Below, one piece after another: positions 1-8,258 of a stretch of 64,000 bases of DNA; position 1 is the first letter of the stretch; the number at the start of each line of letters is the position of its first letter. Source of the DNA: Acidobacteriota bacterium (GTDB taxonomy: Bacteria; Acidobacteriota; Vicinamibacteria; Vicinamibacterales; JAFNAJ01); contig JAHDVP010000013.1 in NCBI GenBank assembly GCA_023384575.1, forward strand, positions 3,406 through 67,405. Reading direction: 5' to 3'. Made by a program: the position numbers and the translations under genes. The notes under the pieces were generated by a model. It was not told where the DNA came from. It saw nothing but the letters and a program-made list of their open reading frames with translations, and made no database searches.

Positions 1-10
1 CCGGACCCCC

Positions 11-418
11 ATGTCACACCACCTCATGCGTCTCACAGTGGCCCTGCTGTTCCTCGGGGCCGGCCTGCCGTCGTTTTCCGCCTGCGCCTCGTCGCCCACC
101 TCGCCGTCGCGCGAGGCCGTCGTCACGTTTCGCGTGGTCGACGAGATCTTCCGCGTGCGCCTCGTCACGCCGGAACAGATCCGCGCGGCCGAGGCGGCGC
201 AGGCCGGACGCGGCCCGAGCATTCCCATCGGCCGCCTTCGCGCCGGGACGGACGTCAACGTCGGCTGGAGCTGGCACATGGTCGACGTGGAGTTCGCCGA
301 GGTGACCATCGAGCTCTGCGATGGCCGGCCCTCGCTCGTCGAGCAGGAAGGCCCCGGTTTCGCCCAGGGCTGGTACTGCCCGTGGGGCGCGCGGGTCGTG
401 TCGATCGAGCGGCGCTGA
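11..418 (+). CDS. Small secreted or lipoprotein-like hypothetical protein
   Basis: A 135-residue protein of unknown function. The N-terminus has a short basic start, a hydrophobic stretch and then FSACASS, which resembles a lipobox (Cys at about residue 25), so it is probably an exported lipoprotein. After a Ser/Thr/Pro-rich linker come about 100 residues of mixed beta-type sequence with no motif I recognise; two Cys near the C-terminus (LCDGR, WYCPWG) could pair. It stops 12 bp from the convergent HD-GYP gene. ATG at 11 is used, but it lies so near the window edge that upstream context cannot be judged; ATG at 26 is an alternative. Confidence 0.65.
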   Translation: MSHHLMRLTVALLFLGAGLPSFSACASSPTSPSREAVVTFRVVDEIFRVRLVTPEQIRAAEAAQAGRGPSIPIGRLRAGTDVNVGWSWHMVDVEFAEVTIELCDGRPSLVEQEGPGFAQGWYCPWGARVVSIERR

Positions 419-430
419 CGGCCGCCGGGT

Positions 431-1543
431 TCAGTCGTACTGGCGGGGAATCGCTTCCTCGAGGTCGTCCTCGAGACGAGGGTCGGCCGGCCCGAGCCCG
501 CTGGTCGCAACGAGGTCGAGGAACGCGTCGACCACCTGGGGATCGAACTGCCGCCCGCTCTGCGCCTGGATCTCGGCGCAGGCGCGCTCGACCGACCAGG
601 CCTTCTTGTACGGGCGGGTGTGGGTCAGCGCGTCGAAGACGTCGGCCACGGCCACGATCCGGCTCACCACCGGGATGCGCTCGCCGCCAAGGCCGGGCTG
701 GTAGCCCTTGCCGTCCCAGTGCTCGTGGTGGGTCAGCGCGATCTGCTCGGCCAGCTGCAGCAGCGGATGGCGGCTGCCCGACAGGATGCGCGCGCCGATG
801 GTCGTGTGCGACCGGATGATGGCGAACTCCTGGTCGGTGAGCTTGCCGAGCTTCAGCAGGATCGAGTCGGGCACCGCGATCTTGCCCAGGTCGTGGAGCG
901 GCGCGGCGCGGCGAATGAGCTCGACGACGTCCGGCGGCATGCCCATGCGCTGGGCGAGCCGGGCCGAGATCTCGCCCACGCGCCGCGTGTGCTCCTGCGT
1001 CGCGTCGTCGCGGTACTCGGCCGCCAGGGCGAGCCGTTCGAGAATCTCGACCTGGGCCTCCTCGAGCTCCCGTGTCCGCAGCCGCACCTTCTGCTCGAGC
1101 AGTTCGTTCTGTTCCTGCAGCTCGAGGTAGAGGAACCGGCCCTCGAGCAGGTTCCTGATGCGGAGCAGCACCTCCGTCGAGTCGAAGGGCTTGGCGAGGA
1201 AGTCCTTCGCCCCCATCGAGAGCGCGCGCTGCTTGGCCTCCGGGCTGATGTCGGCCGTCAGCACCAGGATCGGCATGTAGGTGCCGGGCGCAATGTACGG
1301 GGCGAGGCGCTCGAGCACGCCGAAGCCGTCGAGGTGCGGCATGTGGAGATCGAGCAGCACCAGGTCGGGTCGATGCTGGTCGAAGAGCGGTTGCGCGTCG
1401 CGGGGATCGGTCGAGCTGACGAGCTGCTCGTAGCCTGCCTTGCGGAGCATCCGCTCGAGGATGCGGATGTTGTTCTCCTGGTCGTCGACGATGAGAATCG
1501 TGCCGCGGCACGGGCGGAGGTCGGTCATCGGCGCTGACGTCAC
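431..1543 (-). CDS. Response regulator with HD-GYP phosphodiesterase output domain
   Basis: A two-domain regulator of about 370 residues. Residues 15-135 form a receiver domain (ILIVDDQ at the start, phospho-acceptor Asp about 65 in VLLDLHMP, Lys in LAKPFD). A coiled-coil linker rich in Glu/Leu follows (about 140-185), then an HD-GYP domain with [10 protein letters not shown] and [16 protein letters not shown]. Proteins of this family hydrolyse cyclic di-GMP in the cytoplasm after phosphorylation by a partner kinase. The GYP triplet reads GYQ here, while the metal-binding His and Asp residues are kept. A second start (MTDLRP, at 1528) is possible. It is the last gene of a minus-strand group, 59 bp after the DUF2339 gene; no kinase is adjacent on the same strand. 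Confidence 0.93.
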   Translation of the reverse strand: MTSAPMTDLRPCRGTILIVDDQENNIRILERMLRKAGYEQLVSSTDPRDAQPLFDQHRPDLVLLDLHMPHLDGFGVLERLAPYIAPGTYMPILVLTADISPEAKQRALSMGAKDFLAKPFDSTEVLLRIRNLLEGRFLYLELQEQNELLEQKVRLRTRELEEAQVEILERLALAAEYRDDATQEHTRRVGEISARLAQRMGMPPDVVELIRRAAPLHDLGKIAVPDSILLKLGKLTDQEFAIIRSHTTIGARILSGSRHPLLQLAEQIALTHHEHWDGKGYQPGLGGERIPVVSRIVAVADVFDALTHTRPYKKAWSVERACAEIQAQSGRQFDPQVVDAFLDLVATSGLGPADPRLEDDLEEAIPRQYD

Positions 1544-1602
1544 GGCCCGCCCTCACCGGGGAGCGCGGCGCTCGCGGTCCCTATTCTGGGCGAAACGCCC
1601 GA

Positions 1603-3930
1603 TCAGGGCAAGTTCAGCTGATCGGGCTGGCTGGGCCTGGACACGAGCTGCTGGTACAGCCAGGACGCGACGAGCAGCAGCACGCCGAGGCCGAGGGTGC
1701 TCACGATCCGGTAGACGCGGTCGACCTGCGCGAGGTCGTAGAAGAACACCTTGCCCGTCGTCAGGACGAACAGGCCGATGGCGAAGTACCGCCACGGCGC
1801 GTACGACGTGCGGAGACCGACCGTGACGAGCAGCAGCGCATACGCGGCCCAGGCAATGGAGACGGCGACCTGACGCCGTGCCGCGCCGGCGGTGATCGCG
1901 CCGGCGCCGCCATCGGCGGCCTGCCACGCCGCCAGGTCGAAGTACAGGCCGATCTCGCTCGTCAGGGCGACGACGGTCAGCACGCTCGCGACGACGACGA
2001 GGCCGGCGGTCACGTGACGGGCGCCGGGCGGACGGGGGTCGGCCCTCGCGTGCCACCACGCGACGAGATAGAGCAGCGCGAGCGCGAAAAGCGTGACGCC
2101 GAACCGCACGTTGACGAGCGGCCACGTGCCGACTGCCAGGGCCTGATCGTGCCACTCGACCAGTCGGAGCAGGGCCATCGCTCCGAGCCCCCCCCCGGCC
2201 AGGCGCATCCAGGTGCGGCCGGCGCCGAGTCCCATCCACGCCAGGCCAGCCCCGAGCGCCGCCCAGCCGGTCGCCTGGCCGGCGCCGTCGAAGGTGACGG
2301 CGACGCCGATCGCAGCCAACGCGAAGGACAGCGTCGCCCACTGCAGCATCGCGTCGCGGTGGAGGCGGCTCGCCGCGCCGGCAAGCGCCAGGTGCCAGAG
2401 CGCGAGGACCGCTGCCGCCGGACCCAGCCAGTCGAGCGCGACCGGGCGGACGAGCGAGTCGATCGCGTCGTAGGCCCAGAGGCCATTGCCGTGGATCAGG
2501 ACGATGTCCGCGGCGCCGAGCCGCGTCTCGGCGGGCGGCAGCGATTTCCAGGTGGCCAGGAGGTGCAGGCCGTAGATCGCGCCGAGCGTGACGAGGCCGG
2601 GCCACACCCACGCCGCACCACTCTCCTCCGCCGCCCAGACCGACAGCGGCACGGCCACCGCCGCCCAGCTCGCCAGTCGCAGCCAGGCGTGGCCGGCTCT
2701 GACCGTCAGCGTCACGGCCGCGGCGGAGAACGCGATCAGGTACACCAGCAGCCACGTCCAGGTCGGTGCCTGGGCGAGGTTCGCCAGCGACGCCAGGTGA
2801 TACGCGAGCGGACCCGTCGCGAGAACGACCGCCGCGGCGCGGCCCGCGCTCGTGCCGATTCGACGCGCGTGCCACCACGCGACGACGAACAGCCCGGCGA
2901 GCACCGTGAGGAAGAGCTCGGTCAGTGCCCACTTGGCCGGCGTGTAGTGCGCCGTCGCCCACGCCGCAAACGTCAGGCCCGTCAGGATGAAGCCGACAAC
3001 CGGCAGGGCCGACCACCGGTGGCGCGACGCCAGCCAGATCGCCCCCGCCACGAGGATCGTGACGTAGGTGAAGAGCGTGACCTGCGCATCGCGCGTCCCG
3101 CCGACCAGCATGGGCGTCGCGAACCCGCCGACGAGCGCCGCCATGGCGAGCGCCTGCGCACGCTGACGGTCGCCCACCCAGGCGCCGAGCGCCGTGATGC
3201 CCACCATCACGAGGAAGGCGGCCTCGCGGGTGATGAGCCCGTAGAAGTGATACGTCGCGTAAGAGGTGAGGTACAGCAGGGCAATGCCGCCCCCGACGAC
3301 CACCTGCCCGAAGAAGCGCGCGCCGCGCGCCGCGAAGCGCGTGCCGGCGCCGACGCAGCCGAGACCCGCGAGGGCCCCGAGCGCGACGCGGAGGCCGGGC
3401 GTGATCCACTCGTTGTCGAAGGCGTACTTCAGGAAGAAGCTCGCGCCGACGAGCAGCGTCGCGACGGCCGCGTAGAGCAGCCAGCGCCCCCCCACGCGCG
3501 CCTCGAACGACGGACCGGCGGGCGCCGGCGGTGGTGTCGCGCCAGAGAGCGGCGTAGCGCCCACCGGCGCCGTCCGCGCGTCGGGCGGGGCCACCCTCGG
3601 TGCGGCCGTGACCTCTGGCCCGATGGTCTCGCTCGCCGGAGGGCCGGCGAGCGTCTCGGCGTTCGTGGAGGCGGCCGGCACTGGCGGGGCGGTTGCGGAG
3701 GTCGCGTGCGCCGTGGGCCGTCGGAGGTCGTGACGCGCGGCGCCGGCTGCGGGCCCGGACGCCTCGTGCTCGCTCGTCCGGAGGTGCTCGGCGAGCCGAT
3801 CGAGACGCCGGCCGAGCTCGTCGATCTGGCGCGCCAGGCGGGCCGATCTCACCAGGGAGACAATCGGCAGCCCGATCGCCAGGAGGAAGCCGACGCCGAC
3901 CACAACGAGGCCGATCAGGAGCTCAATCAC
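1603..3930 (-). CDS. DUF2339 family polytopic membrane protein
   Basis: A 775-residue integral membrane protein. The N-terminus has one hydrophobic segment (residues 1-27), then a short coiled coil (RQIDELGRRLDRLAEHL), a Pro/Ala/Thr-rich linker, and from about residue 145 a long series of more than 20 hydrophobic helices opening with VGGRWLLYAAVATLLVGASF. The coiled coil, low-complexity linker and very many helices are the pattern of the DUF2339 family, whose function is not established. The gene is 24 bp after an unknown membrane protein and 59 bp before the HD-GYP regulator, suggesting one transcript. A run of nine G on the coding strand (plus-strand C at 2188-2196) lies inside the reading frame. 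Confidence 0.88.
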   Translation of the reverse strand: MIELLIGLVVVGVGFLLAIGLPIVSLVRSARLARQIDELGRRLDRLAEHLRTSEHEASGPAAGAARHDLRRPTAHATSATAPPVPAASTNAETLAGPPASETIGPEVTAAPRVAPPDARTAPVGATPLSGATPPPAPAGPSFEARVGGRWLLYAAVATLLVGASFFLKYAFDNEWITPGLRVALGALAGLGCVGAGTRFAARGARFFGQVVVGGGIALLYLTSYATYHFYGLITREAAFLVMVGITALGAWVGDRQRAQALAMAALVGGFATPMLVGGTRDAQVTLFTYVTILVAGAIWLASRHRWSALPVVGFILTGLTFAAWATAHYTPAKWALTELFLTVLAGLFVVAWWHARRIGTSAGRAAAVVLATGPLAYHLASLANLAQAPTWTWLLVYLIAFSAAAVTLTVRAGHAWLRLASWAAVAVPLSVWAAEESGAAWVWPGLVTLGAIYGLHLLATWKSLPPAETRLGAADIVLIHGNGLWAYDAIDSLVRPVALDWLGPAAAVLALWHLALAGAASRLHRDAMLQWATLSFALAAIGVAVTFDGAGQATGWAALGAGLAWMGLGAGRTWMRLAGGGLGAMALLRLVEWHDQALAVGTWPLVNVRFGVTLFALALLYLVAWWHARADPRPPGARHVTAGLVVVASVLTVVALTSEIGLYFDLAAWQAADGGAGAITAGAARRQVAVSIAWAAYALLLVTVGLRTSYAPWRYFAIGLFVLTTGKVFFYDLAQVDRVYRIVSTLGLGVLLLVASWLYQQLVSRPSQPDQLNLP

Positions 3931-3954
3931 GTCGTCCTCGCGACGGATCGACCC

Positions 3955-4950
3955 TCACCCGCGGATGGCCTCGGCGGCGGGCGACTCGGGCCACTCGGGT
4001 GTCGGGCTCGTCAACTGGTCGGCATGGGCCAGTTCGCCCTGGAAGAACGCGGCAGACGAGGCGTAGAACTGGAGCTTCACGAAGGCGCGGCCGAGCACGT
4101 ACACCTGCCCCACGGCGACCGGCCACCACCACGCGCCGCCGGCCGACGGCGCGACGAGCAGGTACAGCACGGCGACGCCGACGAACAGGGCGAGGTTGAG
4201 CCCGTAGAGCAGCGCCACCCGTGACAGCCGCCTGCCGACGAACCGCGCCCCGGCCAGCAGCGCCGCCAGCACGCTCCGCCGGTCCTCGACGACGAGCCTC
4301 ACGCGCGCGTAGTCGACCATCAGGTTGACGCCCACGAGGGGCAGCGCAAACAGAACGTACAGCGCGAGGCGCCAGAGAAACGCGGTGCGCTCCACCGTGA
4401 GGTCGCGCGTCAGCCATCGGAACAGGTCGTCGAACAACCAGCCGTGCACCCAGCCGAAGAGGACGGCGTAGGCGAGCCACGCGCACGCCCCGAGGCGGAG
4501 CATGCGCACGAAGAGCCGGCCGGCCGACCCGAAGAACCCCGACGCGCCGAGCGCCCGGTTCCGCGCCAGGCGGTCGATCGCCCCGCCCGACAGGAACGCG
4601 CCAAACGCGAGCCATCCGGCCACGACGGCCGCCAGCGCCGTCGCGAGGGGCACGTTGTCGGCGAGGTCGCTGGCGTTCTTCACGACGGCCGCGCCGCCGA
4701 GGATCGCGGGCCCGAAGCTCCTGCCGAGGCCGCTCGCCCGGTCACGGAACTCCTGCCACCACTCCCAGTCGACGCCGTCGGCTACCGACGCCGAGACGAG
4801 GCTCGGTCCGAGGTCGTCGGCCAGCGTGGCGCGCATCACGGCGGCGAGCGGCAGGCCGAAGGCGACCGTGGCGAGCCAGAGCCCGACGACGAGCCAGGGC
4901 GCCCGTGCCACGCGGGCGAGTCCGTTGCGAAACGCCGTGAAGGCCGACAT
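3955..4950 (-). CDS. Unknown polytopic membrane protein
   Basis: A 331-residue protein that I do not recognise. It has about six hydrophobic helices: the first at residues 15-40 (WLVVGLWLATVAFGLPLAAV), others near 105-130, 155-180, 195-220, 245-265 and 270-290. A soluble loop rich in Trp and Asp follows the first helix. The start ATG lies one base after the stop of the M1 peptidase gene, and the next gene begins 24 bp after its stop, so it is almost certainly co-transcribed with the peptidase and the DUF2339 protein. Bacterial stress- or envelope-related membrane proteins often look like this, but no function should be assigned. Confidence 0.8.
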   Translation of the reverse strand: MSAFTAFRNGLARVARAPWLVVGLWLATVAFGLPLAAVMRATLADDLGPSLVSASVADGVDWEWWQEFRDRASGLGRSFGPAILGGAAVVKNASDLADNVPLATALAAVVAGWLAFGAFLSGGAIDRLARNRALGASGFFGSAGRLFVRMLRLGACAWLAYAVLFGWVHGWLFDDLFRWLTRDLTVERTAFLWRLALYVLFALPLVGVNLMVDYARVRLVVEDRRSVLAALLAGARFVGRRLSRVALLYGLNLALFVGVAVLYLLVAPSAGGAWWWPVAVGQVYVLGRAFVKLQFYASSAAFFQGELAHADQLTSPTPEWPESPAAEAIRG

Positions 4951-4951
4951 G

Positions 4952-7030
4952 TCAGATGAACATCCCGTAAGTCATCAACAGGTCCTGCAGCCACACCAGC
5001 CAGATCGCCGCCCACTTCGTGGCGGCCTCTCGCTGGCGCGGCGCGAGCGTCCGGCTGTTGTTGGTGACGTTGAGATCGAGCAGCAGGACGCGGTCGGGGT
5101 CGACCTCGGCCGACACGGCCCGCGCGTCGCGGACGAAGGTGTACGCCTGCCAGCGATCGCGGCCGTCCCAGCGCTCCTGCACGATCTCGCCGTCGTCGAA
5201 CCTCACGACGACGTCGACGGGGAAAATGGCGTCGCCGTACCGGCGGACGATCACCCGAGTCTCGTACCGCCCCTCGGTCGACGACCCGTCGCGGAACTCG
5301 CGTCCGGCGGCGCCGTCGACCCAGCCCCTGATGCCCGCGGGGCCGGTCGTGAGATCGGCGATCCCGTAGTCGAACGTCGAGGAGCTTCGGTGGACCTGGT
5401 CGAAGAACCAGGTCAGGTCCTGCCCGCTCACCTCGTTGGCGACGCGGAAGAAGTCGTCGGGCGTCGGGTGGCGGAACTGGAAGCGCTCGAAGAAGGTCGA
5501 GAGGATGCGCTGCAGCGTGTCCCACCCGAGCAGACGTTCGAGGGTGTGGAGCCACAGGGCGGTCTTGTTGTACGAGAGCGCACCGCCCGCCCCGGGATAG
5601 TACTGCCACGACGGGGTCGACTGCGCATCGATTGTCGCGCTGGCGCGATACCCGGCGACGCGGTTGCCATCGACCGCACGCGACAAGGCGATGTCGCGAT
5701 ACACCCAGGGGATGAACCCGCCGAAGAAGCGTTCGGCGTGGTGGTTCGGCTGATAGACCTCGCCGATCACACGCGCGGTCGAGAAGGTGTTGAGGCCCTC
5801 GTCGAGCCAGGCGTGCTCGAACTCGTCGTTGGCGACGATGCCGTACCAGAACTGGTGACCGGCCTCGTGAATGGTGACGCCCTCGGGTTGCGTCACGCCC
5901 CGCGGCGCGAGCCACCGCGTCCCCGAGGTGAAGAGCGTCGGGTACTCCATGCCCCCCGCTCCGCTCTGCCACGCCGGGTCGACGATCGTGATGTGCCCGT
6001 ACGGGTAGGGACCGAACCACTCGCCGTAGTAGCGGAGGGCCGCGCGCGTCGCGTCGAAGTGGCGATCGGCCTGGCGCGCGTGTTCGGGCTGGAGCAGCAG
6101 GCGCATCTCCACGGCCGGCAGCGTCGGGTGCTCGAACCGGGCCGTGCGCTCCAGGTAGTCGGGGCTCGTCGTCCAGGCGAAGTCGTGGACGTCGTGCTGC
6201 ACGTACCGGTGCGTGGTGGTGCCGTCGTCGTTGTCCTCGCGCGACTGTTCACGGCCGGTGGCCCCGACGACCCAGCCCGCCGGTACCCGCAGCGACACGT
6301 CGTACGCGCCGAAGTTCGAGAAGAACTCGGTGCCCGAGTGGAACTGGTGGGCCCGCCAGCCCCCGTCGTGCAGGACGGCCACCTTCGGGAACCACTGGGC
6401 CAGGAAGAAGTAGCGGCCGATCGTCCCCGTGCGCGCGAAGGTGCGAGGGACGCGCGCGCGCCACTGGATGACGATGTTGATCGTCTCGCCCGGGGCCACG
6501 GCCGACGGCAGCGAGACGCTCGCCAGCGTCCGATCGTGCTCGTTGCCGTCGTCGGGCGCGAGGAAGCGCAGCGAGGGCAGGAGATCGACCGGCGGCCCGT
6601 CGCCGAGCAGGCGGATGGCCGTGATGTCGATGGCGGCCCAGTCGGCCTCCGGGCGCTCGAGCAGCGCGCGGGCCGACCCGCCGAGTGCGCGACCACGAAG
6701 CCACGTCGACGCCGAGTTCCTCCACGCGTTCCAGTAGAGGTGCCACTGCAGTTCGCTCGTCGGCGCGGCCGAGATGTTTCGCCAGGCCACCTCGGCGCGG
6801 CCCTCGATCGTGCGCGTCTGGGCGTCGAGTCTCGCTTCGATCGTGTAGTTGGCGTTGCGAGGGCTGAGCGCCCCGGGCAGCGGCGCGCCGCGATCGACGG
6901 GGGCTGGCAGGGCCGCAGGGGGCGGTGGCGGGCCGGCCGGCTGCCGCCTCGCATCGAGGCCGGCAGCGGCAGCGAGCAGGAGGGCGACCGCGAGCGCGGC
7001 TGCCGACGGGCGGAGCGGAGTGGGCATCAA
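4952..7030 (-). CDS. M1 family zinc metallopeptidase, secreted
   Basis: A 692-residue gluzincin peptidase. A signal peptide (residues 1-28, ALAVALLLAAAAGLDA) indicates export. The zinc site is HEAGH at about residue 386 with the third ligand Glu in WLDEGLNTFS about 18 residues later, the M1 arrangement HExxH-18-E. The usual GAMEN exopeptidase loop corresponds to GAGGMEYP. A beta-rich N-terminal domain precedes the catalytic domain, as in the family. It probably trims peptides in the periplasm. A TAGGAT box on the minus strand at 7052-7057 sits 21 bases before the start and could be its -10 element. It heads a four-gene minus-strand unit that continues to 431. Confidence 0.93.
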   Translation of the reverse strand: MMPTPLRPSAAALAVALLLAAAAGLDARRQPAGPPPPPAALPAPVDRGAPLPGALSPRNANYTIEARLDAQTRTIEGRAEVAWRNISAAPTSELQWHLYWNAWRNSASTWLRGRALGGSARALLERPEADWAAIDITAIRLLGDGPPVDLLPSLRFLAPDDGNEHDRTLASVSLPSAVAPGETINIVIQWRARVPRTFARTGTIGRYFFLAQWFPKVAVLHDGGWRAHQFHSGTEFFSNFGAYDVSLRVPAGWVVGATGREQSREDNDDGTTTHRYVQHDVHDFAWTTSPDYLERTARFEHPTLPAVEMRLLLQPEHARQADRHFDATRAALRYYGEWFGPYPYGHITIVDPAWQSGAGGMEYPTLFTSGTRWLAPRGVTQPEGVTIHEAGHQFWYGIVANDEFEHAWLDEGLNTFSTARVIGEVYQPNHHAERFFGGFIPWVYRDIALSRAVDGNRVAGYRASATIDAQSTPSWQYYPGAGGALSYNKTALWLHTLERLLGWDTLQRILSTFFERFQFRHPTPDDFFRVANEVSGQDLTWFFDQVHRSSSTFDYGIADLTTGPAGIRGWVDGAAGREFRDGSSTEGRYETRVIVRRYGDAIFPVDVVVRFDDGEIVQERWDGRDRWQAYTFVRDARAVSAEVDPDRVLLLDLNVTNNSRTLAPRQREAATKWAAIWLVWLQDLLMTYGMFI

Positions 7031-7051
7031 CGGGCCTCGGAGTCGGCGCCC

Positions 7052-7057
7052 ATCCTA
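7052..7057 (-). promoter_or_regulatory. Candidate -10 box (TAGGAT) for the M1 peptidase operon
   Basis: TAGGAT on the minus strand, 21 bases before the peptidase ATG, within a GC-rich divergent intergenic region. No convincing -35 element is visible. Confidence 0.35.
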
Positions 7058-7098
7058 TCACCGACGCCCGGCGTCGCGCGCCCGGACGCCGCAGCCGA

Positions 7099-7104
7099 TA
7101 TAAT
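7099..7104 (+). promoter_or_regulatory. Candidate -10 box (TATAAT) for the phosphotransferase gene
   Basis: A perfect TATAAT on the plus strand, 74 bases before the GTG at 7179. It is one of very few AT-rich hexamers in the region. The implied leader of about 68 bases contains an 11-C homopolymer at 7143-7153. Confidence 0.45.
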
Positions 7105-7178
7105 CGTCACGGCGGTTCGCGCGTGCCCGTCCCTGACGGCCGCCCCCCCCCCCGTCCGCCGCCCCCCTGGGTGACTCC

Positions 7179-8210
7179 GTGCCATCCACGATCGACGTGC
7201 GCCCCGCTCACCGGTTCGACGAGGGCGCACTCTTGCAACACCTCGAACGACACCTGCCCGGGTTCGCCGGGCCGCTCGACGTCCGCCAGTTCGCCGGCGG
7301 CCAGTCGAACCCGACGTTCCTCCTGCGTGCGGCGTCGGGCGACTACGTCCTGCGCAAGCAACCGCCCGGTGTGCTGCTCGCGTCAGCGCATGCCGTGGAG
7401 CGCGAGTTTCGCGTCGTCCGCGCGCTCGAGGGGCGGGTCCCGGTGGCACGCGCCCTGCTGCTCTGCGACGATCCCGGCGTGATCGGCACCCGATTCTTCG
7501 TGATGGAGTACCTCGACGGGCGGATCTTCTGGGATCCCAGGCTGCCGGAGCTGCTGCCGGAAGAGCGCCGCGCCGCCTACCACGACATGACCCGCGTGCT
7601 GGCCGCCGTGCACGCCGTCGACTGGCAGGCGGTCGGCCTCGAGGGCTTCGGCCGCCCGGGCAACTACTTCGCCCGGCAGGTGGCCCGGTGGACGACCCAG
7701 TACGACGCGTCGCAGAGCGAGACGATCGACGACATGACGCGGCTCGGCGCCTGGCTGGCCGCTCACGTGCCGGCATCGGACGAGACGACGCTCGTGCACG
7801 GCGATTTTCGCATCGACAACCTGATGTTCCACCCGTCCGAGCCGCGGATCGTCGCGGTCATCGACTGGGAACTGTCGACGCTCGGCCATCCGCTGGCCGA
7901 TCTGGCCTACAACTGCCTCGCCTACTACATCACGCCGGCGGGCGAGCCGCGGGCCGGCCCCCTGGCGGTTTCCGGCACCGGCCTCCCCGACGAGCACGCG
8001 CACGTCGCCGACTACTGCCGTCACGCCGGCCGGGAGCTCCCCGCCGACTGGCCGTTCTACCTCGCGTTCTCGGTCTACCGCCTGGCCGCGATCGCACAGG
8101 GCGTGCACGCGCGCGGGCTCCAGGGCATCGAGTCGTCGGCCGACCCGCGCCGGTTCGACGTCGTGGCCCGCCAACTCGCCGCCGTGGGGTGGCGCCTGGC
8201 GTGCGGCTGA
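7179..8210 (+). CDS. Phosphotransferase family protein (APH/choline-kinase fold, ACAD10-like)
   Basis: A 343-residue kinase-fold protein. It has the N-terminal motif FAGGQSNPTF, a Lys in DYVLRKQPP (nucleotide binding), the catalytic loop VHGDFRIDN at about residue 205 and the metal-binding IDWELSTLGHPLADLAY at about 228. These are the marks of the aminoglycoside/choline phosphotransferase superfamily, and the DWELSTLG.P..D form is typical of the branch related to the kinase part of ACAD10/11, linked in other organisms to hydroxyacyl-CoA phosphorylation during fatty acid oxidation. The start is GTG; the reading frame begins shortly before the conserved Phe-Asp segment, so little can be missing. 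It is monocistronic and divergent from the M1 peptidase operon. Confidence 0.9.
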   Translation: MPSTIDVRPAHRFDEGALLQHLERHLPGFAGPLDVRQFAGGQSNPTFLLRAASGDYVLRKQPPGVLLASAHAVEREFRVVRALEGRVPVARALLLCDDPGVIGTRFFVMEYLDGRIFWDPRLPELLPEERRAAYHDMTRVLAAVHAVDWQAVGLEGFGRPGNYFARQVARWTTQYDASQSETIDDMTRLGAWLAAHVPASDETTLVHGDFRIDNLMFHPSEPRIVAVIDWELSTLGHPLADLAYNCLAYYITPAGEPRAGPLAVSGTGLPDEHAHVADYCRHAGRELPADWPFYLAFSVYRLAAIAQGVHARGLQGIESSADPRRFDVVARQLAAVGWRLACG

Positions 8211-8258
8211 CCGGCCCCTTCAAGTTCCTGCCCGGCCGGGCGATTCAGTACTCGCGCG

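Noticed and set aside
2014-4224. A 736-residue open frame on the plus strand
   Set aside because: It is antisense to the DUF2339 and unknown membrane protein genes. Its translation is Arg/Gln/Glu-rich low-complexity sequence, the usual consequence of high third-position GC.
4502-7174. An 890-residue open frame opposite the M1 peptidase gene
   Set aside because: Antisense shadow of a clear M1 peptidase; no domain or start signal.
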